From: Chlorobiales bacterium
GTDB lineage: Bacteria > Bacteroidota > Chlorobiia > Chlorobiales > Chlorobiaceae
Length of the DNA: 17,363 nt
Direction: 5' to 3'
Assembly (NCBI GenBank): GCA_022360415.1
Contig: JAKSDB010000049.1
Coordinates: forward strand, 1-17,363
The notes under the pieces are model-generated. The model saw only the letters and a list, made by a program, of their open reading frames with translations. It did no database searches and was not told the DNA's origin. Both the position numbers and the translations under genes were made by a program. Shown here piece by piece: positions 6,623 to 13,039 of this stretch. The number at the start of each line of letters is the position of its first letter. Within the stretch, counting starts at the first letter, position 1.

Positions 6623-7441
6623 ATGATAGCAGATAAAAAGGACATGAGCAATAATGAACCTCTCCTGGAGATCAAGGGAGTCAGCAAGGTTTTCAACAAG
6701 GAGGGAAAAGACTTTCTGGCACTTGAAAATGTAGATCTGAGCGTCGAAGAGGGTGAGTTTGTCTGCATTCTCGGCCCGACAGGATGCGGTAAATCGGTGA
6801 CCCTGCAGATTGTTGCCGGATTGATAGAGCAAACAACAGGTTCGGTCATTCTCGACGGAAAAGAGGAGCATGGGCCTGGGCCTCACAAGGGGATGGTTTT
6901 TCAGGAGTACGCCTTGCTGCCGTGGAGAAATGTTCTGGAAAACGTCGAGATAGGGTTGGAACTGAAACATGTTCCAAGGAGCGAAAGGCACTCCATCGCA
7001 AAGGAACAGCTCGCGACGGTCGGATTGACGGGTACCGAGCATCAGCAGATACACGAGATTTCGGTAGGCATGCGTCAGCGGGTCGCGATTGCGCGAGCGC
7101 TGGCAAACAAGCCGAAAATACTGCTCATGGACGAACCGTTCGAAGCGCTCGACGCGCTTACCAAGGAAGAGATGCAGATACAGATTCTCAAGGTGTGGGA
7201 GAAAACCGGAACAACCATTCTTTTCGTTACCCATGATGTAGATGAGGCTATTTTTCTTTCGGACAGGATCTGCGTGATGGATATCAATCCCGGCAGGCTG
7301 AAGAAGGTGCTTGTCAACCATCTGCCGAGGCCGCGTCATGAGTGCATGAGCAGAACGGACAAGGAGTTCAACGAGATGCGGGACGAGATCATCGCGCTCT
7401 ACTCTTCGCTCAAGGATGAGGAGCTCGACCTTATTATTTAA
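6623..7441 (+). CDS. ABC importer ATP-binding protein 2, catalytic partner
   Basis: The product is 272 residues from ATG 6623, seven bases after the stop of ATPase 1. GTG 6587 and ATG 6644 are alternatives; ribosome sites are weak for all. Walker A is GPTGCGKSVT (51-60), the Q-loop is FQEYALLPW (Gln94), and Walker B is ILLMDEPF with Asp170 and catalytic Glu171. The H-loop is FVTHDVDEA with His204 intact. The signature, however, is ISVGM (146-150) instead of LSGGM, with Val in place of the first Gly. In a heterodimer with ATPase 1, this protein's catalytic site faces the good signature of the partner, while its weak signature faces the partner's defective site. It energises the permease at 4972. 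The diheme cytochrome gene follows 11 bases after the stop. Confidence 0.93.
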   Translation: MIADKKDMSNNEPLLEIKGVSKVFNKEGKDFLALENVDLSVEEGEFVCILGPTGCGKSVTLQIVAGLIEQTTGSVILDGKEEHGPGPHKGMVFQEYALLPWRNVLENVEIGLELKHVPRSERHSIAKEQLATVGLTGTEHQQIHEISVGMRQRVAIARALANKPKILLMDEPFEALDALTKEEMQIQILKVWEKTGTTILFVTHDVDEAIFLSDRICVMDINPGRLKKVLVNHLPRPRHECMSRTDKEFNEMRDEIIALYSSLKDEELDLII

Positions 7442-7452
7442 GCGCAATCATT

Positions 7453-8169
7453 ATGACAGGATATAAGCTTTCTCTCGCGCTTGTTCTTCTCGCTGTTGTG
7501 CCTGCGCTTCACGCTTGCGGCGGAAAGAACGTGCCGTCTGGCAGCGGCGGGAAACCTGCAACGGTGATTGCGGATAGTGAGCCGGACCCGCTGAAAGGCC
7601 TGAAACTGTATCTCGGCTACTGCTTTGTCTGCCACGGCCAGAAAGGCGATGGAAAAGGCCCGTATGCCCCGATGCTTTCAGCCGACCCGGCTGATTTTAC
7701 AGACAGCACCCATTTCAAGGCCAGAACTGACGGGGAACTCTATAATTTTATCAGCAAGGGGGGGATTGCTCACGGCAAGTCGATGCACATGAAGCCGTTC
7801 GGTTTTCAGATGACGCCGGATCAGATACAAAACACCATTGCCTATATCCGTGTCCTGAACCGTCATGAGCGGATAAGCCGCGACAAGGAAAGCGATTTCA
7901 ACGGTGAGGAGATTTACCGGAACTCCTGTGTCATGTGCCACGGGGAGAAAGGAAATGGTGACGGCAGGATATCGAAAATGCTCGGCCTGGAAGTCAGGCC
8001 GATTTCACCGGAGTCTCTTTCACAACACAGCGGGGCAAAACTGTACAACATCATCCAGGACGGCATTCCTTCTGACACAACCGGCCTTGGGAGGTTTATG
8101 CCGGCCTGGGGAAGCAGCCTTTCGGAAAAGGAGATCATTGATGTGATTTCCTACATAAGCAGTTTCTGA
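7453..8169 (+). CDS. Diheme c-type cytochrome lipoprotein
   Basis: The 238-residue protein starts at ATG 7453. A hydrophobic N-terminal segment ends in LHAC (Cys22), a plausible though non-ideal lipobox, so the mature protein is probably membrane-anchored on the periplasmic side. Two similar cytochrome c domains follow, with heme motifs CFVCH (57-61) and CVMCH (159-163). Each is followed by a KGDGKGP or KGNGDGR loop. Axial Met candidates are Met112/114/120 in domain 1 and Met216 (RFMPAWG) in domain 2. Each domain ends in an IxxxIAYIR or IIDVISYI helix typical of class I cytochromes c. The two domains look like an internal duplication. Its place between importer and cooS suggests electron exchange linked to the imported compound, but CooS is cytoplasmic, so any link must be indirect (inference). 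Confidence 0.92.
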   Translation: MTGYKLSLALVLLAVVPALHACGGKNVPSGSGGKPATVIADSEPDPLKGLKLYLGYCFVCHGQKGDGKGPYAPMLSADPADFTDSTHFKARTDGELYNFISKGGIAHGKSMHMKPFGFQMTPDQIQNTIAYIRVLNRHERISRDKESDFNGEEIYRNSCVMCHGEKGNGDGRISKMLGLEVRPISPESLSQHSGAKLYNIIQDGIPSDTTGLGRFMPAWGSSLSEKEIIDVISYISSF

Positions 8170-8215
8170 ACATGATAGGTGGCTGGTTCGATAACAGGTA
8201 AAAGAAAAGTGCGGT

Positions 8216-10333
8216 ATGGCGGATACGAAGAAATACAGCTATGAAGATGAACTGACCGGTTCGCGCAAGGCACCGGAATACAGGCCGGGGATGCCGCTGA
8301 AAGACAGGATACGGCTGGTACACCGTCTCAATTACAGCAAGGAAGAGACGGTCAGGCATACCGCCAACAAGGCGGTTGCCGAGATGGTTGATTTTATGGG
8401 AAAACATGACATATGCAGTACTTTCGACAGGTTTGCCCAACAACATCCGCAGTGCGGTTACGGCCTCACGGGAGCATGCTGCGCCTTTTGTTCCTATGGT
8501 CCATGCAGGGTCACTGAGAAGACACCCCTTACCATCTGCGGTAAGGATGTTGACCTTGTCGTGGCTGGAAATGCGTTACGACGTCTTGCAGCTGGATTGT
8601 CTGCGCATGGTGCCCATGCCCGTGAGGTTTTTATTTCACTCAAGGCTGCGGCTGAAGGTACCGCACCGATACCCCTCAAGTCGAGGGAAAAAGGGTTCGC
8701 GGTAGCAAGGCTTCTTGGCATTGAAACCGAAGGAAAAACAATAGAATCAGTTTGCGGGGAAATAGCCGACAGGTTTATCGACGACTTGCAGCGGTCGCTT
8801 CCGCAAGAACACAAAACGCTCAAGGCGCTTGCGCCGAAAGAGCGGGTTGAAACCTGGGAGAAGCTCGGCATTATTCCGGTAAGCGCTTATCACGAGTGCT
8901 TTGAAACCAACAACCTCACAAGTCACGGTACGGACTCGGACTTTGAAAGTCACATGCAGGCTTTCCTCAGGACTGTTCTGGCCTACTCGATCACAACGGT
9001 CGTCTCGACCTCGCTTGCAACCGATATCGTGTACGGTATACCGAAGCGTTCCAGGATCAATGTCAATCTCGGCAGCATTGTCAGCGAGGACTGCATCAAT
9101 ATCGGCATCAACGGGCACGCGCCCATGGTGGCTTTTGCAGTCTGCGATATTGTCGGTACGCCACGGATCCTGGAAAAGGTGAAGAAAACCGGGGCGAAGG
9201 ACATCAGGCTTTACGGTATGTGCTGCACCGGCGGCGAGTTCATCGAACGGGACCTTGCTATTCCTCTGGTTGCGATGGCGTCTTCGGCTGAAATGGCCGT
9301 CGCGACCGGTGCGTTCGAAGCGATCGTAGTCGATCAGCAGGATGTGCTGCCTGGAATGATGCAGGTTGCAAAGCAGTTCCACACGAAAGTTGTTACAACC
9401 TCACCTTCCGGCAGAAAGGAAGGTGCGATTGTCATTGAACTTGACTACTACCTGAAGAACCTCGACAAGCTCTATGACCTTGCCGAAGAGATCCTCGATG
9501 TTGCAATTGACAATTACAAAAACCGCGATCCGAAACGGGTCTATGTTCCGAAAGTGAGTGCCAAGGTGGAGACGGGGTTCGGTGTCGAGGAGGTGATGAA
9601 GCTTTTCAATGGTTCACTCCCCGACAGAAAGATATACGGGCTTGCCGAACTGTTGAGATACGGGAAGATTCGCGGAATCGTCAACTTCGGTTCCTGCGGC
9701 AACATTCGCGGTGCGGTGTTCGAGCGGAACCAGATTATTATAGCAAAACAGCTTATCAAAAACGACGTGCTGGTTACCTGTCACGGTTGCTCCGGTATGG
9801 GACTGCTTTTTGCAGGCCTTGCGCATCCCGATGCCTCGAAGCTCTGCGGGCAGCGGCTTCGCGGGGTTGTCGAGGCGAAAGATATTCCGCCGGTACTGCA
9901 TGTCGGTGCATGTACCGACAGTACAAGGGCAGGTCAGATAATGGCTTATACGGCTAACGCGGCAGGCGTTCCCAATCCCGCCATGCCGCTCGCCATGGTT
10001 GCCGCCGATCCGGCGGCGGAAAAAACCATGGGAGCGCGTTACTCCTTTGTGCTGCAGGGTATCGAAACCTATTCCTGTGTCCAGGACAACACCATTGCTT
10101 CCGACCGGTTCATGGATTATGTCGGCAGCCGTTTCCGAGCGATGGTTGGTGCCGGTATGAACTGGGATCCCGATCCTTACCGGACCTCGGAAGATATTCT
10201 GCGGATGCTTGACAAAAAGCGCAACGAACTTGGATGGCCGGTGTGGGAGTACACGATCGGTACGAAAGAAGAGAGTGAGGATCAGATACCCGATACGGTG
10301 GAAATAGGGCAGAATCTCTGCTCAATCAGCTAG
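8216..10333 (+). CDS. cooS: Divergent Ni-Fe carbon monoxide dehydrogenase catalytic subunit (CooS-like)
   Basis: The 705-residue protein starts at ATG 8216, 46 bases after the cytochrome; this is close to the usual length (about 640) plus a slightly longer N-terminus. D-cluster cysteines are Cys80 and Cys88. B-cluster cysteines are Cys89, Cys92, Cys97 and Cys108. For the C-cluster, compared from memory with Carboxydothermus CODH-II: Cys337 (MCCTGGE) matches C295, Cys494 (FGSCGN) C446, Cys525 (HGC) C476, Cys566 (VGACTD) C526, and Lys603 (AEK) the catalytic K563. Two ligands differ. The His261 position (usual HGHxP) is Asn299 in GINGHAP. The Cys333 position (usual VDVQC) is Asp376 in VVDQQDVLPG. 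Family CODHs oxidise CO to CO2 in the cytoplasm and pass electrons to ferredoxin. Whether this one does is doubtful, given the altered active site. CooC is encoded upstream. It is not a hybrid-cluster protein, since the PQCGYGLTGACC and LHVGAC contexts are CooS-like. Confidence 0.9.
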   Translation: MADTKKYSYEDELTGSRKAPEYRPGMPLKDRIRLVHRLNYSKEETVRHTANKAVAEMVDFMGKHDICSTFDRFAQQHPQCGYGLTGACCAFCSYGPCRVTEKTPLTICGKDVDLVVAGNALRRLAAGLSAHGAHAREVFISLKAAAEGTAPIPLKSREKGFAVARLLGIETEGKTIESVCGEIADRFIDDLQRSLPQEHKTLKALAPKERVETWEKLGIIPVSAYHECFETNNLTSHGTDSDFESHMQAFLRTVLAYSITTVVSTSLATDIVYGIPKRSRINVNLGSIVSEDCINIGINGHAPMVAFAVCDIVGTPRILEKVKKTGAKDIRLYGMCCTGGEFIERDLAIPLVAMASSAEMAVATGAFEAIVVDQQDVLPGMMQVAKQFHTKVVTTSPSGRKEGAIVIELDYYLKNLDKLYDLAEEILDVAIDNYKNRDPKRVYVPKVSAKVETGFGVEEVMKLFNGSLPDRKIYGLAELLRYGKIRGIVNFGSCGNIRGAVFERNQIIIAKQLIKNDVLVTCHGCSGMGLLFAGLAHPDASKLCGQRLRGVVEAKDIPPVLHVGACTDSTRAGQIMAYTANAAGVPNPAMPLAMVAADPAAEKTMGARYSFVLQGIETYSCVQDNTIASDRFMDYVGSRFRAMVGAGMNWDPDPYRTSEDILRMLDKKRNELGWPVWEYTIGTKEESEDQIPDTVEIGQNLCSIS

Positions 10334-10386
10334 AGTTACGTGAAGAAGTAGAATAAGGAGTGCGCAACAACTTACTAGAAGTACCA

Positions 10387-10581
10387 ATGCTGTTTGACAT
10401 AGAAAAGCAGGTGGCGGTTCGCTGGTATATAGAGAAACATGAGGTCTGTCCGGGATGCCCGTACCATGGACAAGCGAAAGATGAGGAATCCTTTTGCATT
10501 ATGCGCCAGGATCCTCCGGAATGCGTTATCGCGACGGTTGCAAGACGTTTTGAAAAAATAAGAATAACAGGAGGCGTGTAA
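10387..10581 (+). CDS. Small four-cysteine protein, unknown function
   Basis: From ATG 10387 this is a 64-residue protein. A GTG at 10360 would give 73 residues, but its only purine-rich element (AAGGA) abuts the start codon. I do not recognise the family. It has an N-terminal helix-like segment with aromatic residues (VAVRWYIEKHEVC). A CX2CX12CX8C pattern follows (CPGC, then C in ESFCIMR, then C in PPECV), and then a basic amphipathic end. Four spaced cysteines in so short a protein suggest a zinc or [4Fe-4S] site, possibly a ferredoxin-like partner or a cluster chaperone for the CooS-like enzyme; that is inference. Its stop is immediately followed by the ATG of the methyltransferase, so the two are almost surely translationally coupled. 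Confidence 0.7.
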   Translation: MLFDIEKQVAVRWYIEKHEVCPGCPYHGQAKDEESFCIMRQDPPECVIATVARRFEKIRITGGV

Positions 10582-11211
10582 ATGCATACAGGTATTGCCC
10601 TTAAACACCACTGGGAAAAGGTTTATTCGAAAACGTTGTCCGGAAAACCCGGATGGTATACGCCTCATTTGCAGGCTTCACTTTGCTGGATCAACGAACT
10701 GGACATGCCTTTTTACGCACCGATCATCGACGTGGGATGCGGTATATCGACCTTTGCGGAAGATCTTCTCGATGCGGGGTACCGATCATTGACGGTGCTC
10801 GATATTTCCGGCAGAGCCCTTGCTACCGTGAAGACTCGCTTGGGCAGGAAAAAAAGCCTGGTTACATGGCTGGAAGGAGACATCGCTTCTGTTGATCTCC
10901 CGCAGCATTACTATGAATTATGGCATGACCGGGCGGTCTTTCATTATTTTACAACGGAGGAGCAGCAGCAGACGTATCGAGAGAAACTCCTCAACACTCT
11001 GAAACCGGGGGGGCATCTTATCCTCGGTACTTTCGCTCACGGAGCCCCGCCCAAATGCAGCGGCTTGCCGGTAAAACGATACACCGAAACGGAGCTGGAA
11101 TCTCTGTTCGGTGAAGAATTTGTTTTGCTGCGCCATCGCAGACAGCGGCATGTAACCCCCGGCGGCAAGGGCCAGATGTACCTGTTCTGTCATTTTCAGC
11201 GACGCGAATGA
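10582..11211 (+). CDS. Class I SAM-dependent methyltransferase
   Basis: The 209-residue protein starts at ATG 10582, directly abutting the stop of the preceding gene and preceded by AGGAGG. It is a Rossmann-fold methyltransferase. Motif I is IIDVGCGIS (48-56), motif II VLDIS (72-76), motif III EGDIA (98-102), motif IV YELWHDRAVFHYF (111-123), and LKPGGHLILG follows. The arrangement and length resemble TehB/thiopurine-methyltransferase-like small-molecule enzymes rather than RNA or protein methylases. The WHDRAVFHYF block is shared with a family of uncharacterised bacterial members. It is cytoplasmic and the substrate is unknown. It could act on the compound imported by the upstream ABC system, or detoxify a thiol, selenium or tellurium compound. 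No terminator is evident between it and the cooS-like gene. Confidence 0.88.
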   Translation: MHTGIALKHHWEKVYSKTLSGKPGWYTPHLQASLCWINELDMPFYAPIIDVGCGISTFAEDLLDAGYRSLTVLDISGRALATVKTRLGRKKSLVTWLEGDIASVDLPQHYYELWHDRAVFHYFTTEEQQQTYREKLLNTLKPGGHLILGTFAHGAPPKCSGLPVKRYTETELESLFGEEFVLLRHRRQRHVTPGGKGQMYLFCHFQRRE

Positions 11212-11277
11212 TTCATCCTTGCTAAAACTATACAGTAATTGATGTTCTTCCTGATTTGATCGTGCAGGATTGTTCGT

Positions 11278-11299
11278 ATCGTTTTGTAAATTTAACGAT
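11278..11299. promoter_or_regulatory. Inverted repeat upstream of the symporter gene
   Basis: ATCGTT at 11278-11283 and AACGAT at 11294-11299 form a perfect six-base inverted repeat around a 10-base AT-rich centre, 27 bases before the symporter ATG. It could be an operator or a small 5'-UTR stem. The whole gap (11212-11326) is AT-rich and is the likely promoter region of the symporter gene. Confidence 0.25.
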
Positions 11300-11326
11300 C
11301 ATTAACCACCATCGAATCAAGAAGCA

Positions 11327-12847
11327 ATGTCATCGAAAAACACCGGCAGAAGCGCATGGAAGTCAAGAACCGGTTTTATTCTTGCGGCAATAGGGTCAGC
11401 GGTAGGGCTCGGCAACATCTGGAGGTTTTCCTATCTTGCCTATGACAACGGAGGGGGGGCATTCCTTGTTCCCTATCTGGTTGCCCTGTTTACTGCCGGT
11501 ATACCTCTGTTGATCCTTGAGTTCGGTATCGGCCATGAGCGGATAGGCAGCGCACCGCTTGCGTTCCGCAAAATCGGCAAAAACTGGGAATGGCTTGGAT
11601 GGTGGCCCCTGCTGTTCACCATGTTCGGTATTGTTCTCTACTACTCCGTCGTCATTGCCTGGTGCTTCGATTTTGTGTTTTATTCCATCGATCTTGCCTG
11701 GGGAGATGATCCGGGCGAGTTCTTTTTCGGAACCTTTCTTAACCTCAGCTCATCTCCTTCCGAAATCGGCACGGTCCAACCGCCTATACTCAAGGGGCTT
11801 TTCGCCGTATGGCTGATTACATGGATTATCATTGTGAGGGGCGTCAGCAGGGGCATCGAGCTGGCAAACAGGATTTTCATGCCCCTGCTCCTGGTCCTGA
11901 CGCTGATACTTGTCTTCTGGTCGCTGAACCTCGAGGGAGCCATGATCGGCATTTCAGCATACCTGAAACCTGATTTTGCAAAACTGTCCGATCCCGAAGT
12001 ATGGGTTCAGGCCTATGGCCAGATATTTTTTACTTTGAGCCTGGGTTTCGGTATCATGATCGCTTATGCGAGCTACATGCCCTACGAATCAAATATGACC
12101 GGAAGCGCGGTGATTACCGCGCTGACCAACAGCGCGTTTTCCCTGCTTGCAGGGTTTGGCGTTTTTTCCATCCTCGGCTTCATGTCGCTCAGCCAGAACC
12201 AGCCCCTTGAAGATGTTGTTCAACAGAGCATCGGGCTTGCCTTTGTCGCCTACCCGAAAGCCATATCCCTTATCGGCGAAGCAGGTCCTTTTTTCGGCGT
12301 GCTTTTTTTTCTCAGCCTGACCGTAGCAGGTGTTTCGTCCTCGATTTCTATTGTAGAGGCGTTTGTGTCCGGTGTTCAGGACAAGTTCGGGCTGAACAGA
12401 AGGATGCTTGCAACGGTGGTCTGTCTGTTCGGTTTTGCTGGCGGTATCATTTTCACGACCAATGCGGGACTGTACTGGCTCGACATCGTCGATCACTTCA
12501 TAAACTTTTACGGGATTGTTGTTGCAGCCCTGCTTGAATGTATTGTTGTAGGATGGTTTTTCAGGCTCGATATGATAAGAAAGCACATGAACAATGTGTC
12601 ACGGATACAGCTCGGTCCCTGGTGGAACTGGATCATAAAGCTTTGCCTGCCGCTGTTTCTTGCCGTCATCCTTCTGAGCCAGCTCGTTGTTGAACTGTCC
12701 AGGGCATACGAGGGCTATTCATGGGCGAGCCTGATAGGCATCGGCTGGAGCTGGGTTGCCATCACTTTTCTTGTCTCCTTCATTTTTGCCGTCCAGCCCT
12801 GGAAGACCGAAAGCCATCTGGAGAAAGGGCGGGGCGAGGAGCTGTAA
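11327..12847 (+). CDS. Sodium:neurotransmitter symporter (NSS/SNF) family transporter
   Basis: The 506-residue protein starts at ATG 11327, preceded by AAGAAG. The N-terminus shows the family hallmark GSAVGLGNIWRFSYLAYDNGG (residues 23-43), with the unwound TM1 and the Na+-binding GNIWRF, as in LeuT. About 11-12 hydrophobic segments follow, including VPYLVALFTAGIPLLILEFGIG, FTMFGIVLYYSVVIAWCFDF, the TM6 block FFTLSLGFGIMIAYASYM and the TM8 block SLTVAGVSSSISIVEAF. Bacterial members import amino acids with Na+, and the substrate here is not predictable. It has its own upstream gap (115 bases), so it is probably separate from the cooS operon. The kinase gene follows after 192 bases. Confidence 0.95.
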   Translation: MSSKNTGRSAWKSRTGFILAAIGSAVGLGNIWRFSYLAYDNGGGAFLVPYLVALFTAGIPLLILEFGIGHERIGSAPLAFRKIGKNWEWLGWWPLLFTMFGIVLYYSVVIAWCFDFVFYSIDLAWGDDPGEFFFGTFLNLSSSPSEIGTVQPPILKGLFAVWLITWIIIVRGVSRGIELANRIFMPLLLVLTLILVFWSLNLEGAMIGISAYLKPDFAKLSDPEVWVQAYGQIFFTLSLGFGIMIAYASYMPYESNMTGSAVITALTNSAFSLLAGFGVFSILGFMSLSQNQPLEDVVQQSIGLAFVAYPKAISLIGEAGPFFGVLFFLSLTVAGVSSSISIVEAFVSGVQDKFGLNRRMLATVVCLFGFAGGIIFTTNAGLYWLDIVDHFINFYGIVVAALLECIVVGWFFRLDMIRKHMNNVSRIQLGPWWNWIIKLCLPLFLAVILLSQLVVELSRAYEGYSWASLIGIGWSWVAITFLVSFIFAVQPWKTESHLEKGRGEEL

Positions 12848-12900
12848 TGCAGTTTCTTTTTCTTTCGGGCTTTTTGCGTAACTTTTTATCAGTAAGCCGT

Positions 12901-12928
12901 TTGTGGGCTGCTGTTTCAATCCCCACAA
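12901..12928. terminator. Weak hairpin downstream of the symporter gene
   Basis: TTGTGGG (12901-12907) pairs with CCCACAA (12922-12928) across a 14-base loop, 53 bases after the symporter stop. No T-run follows on either strand, so a role as intrinsic terminator is doubtful. The rest of the 12848-13039 gap shows nothing else I can support beyond room for a promoter for the kinase gene. Confidence 0.25.
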
Positions 12929-13039
12929 CATCATCACTATAGTCAAGGTTTTGGCATCTCTCATTGTAAGTGGAGCCATTTTTGATGTTGTTCCGCGTCC
13001 CCATACAGTGGTTCTGCCTGGCCTCACAGGGAAAAACAG

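Noticed and set aside
8216..10333. CooS-like protein as a hybrid-cluster protein (hydroxylamine reductase)
   Set aside because: Length, the paired D-cluster Cys pattern, CCTGGE, LHVGACTD and the AEK lysine context are CODH features, and cooC is encoded upstream.
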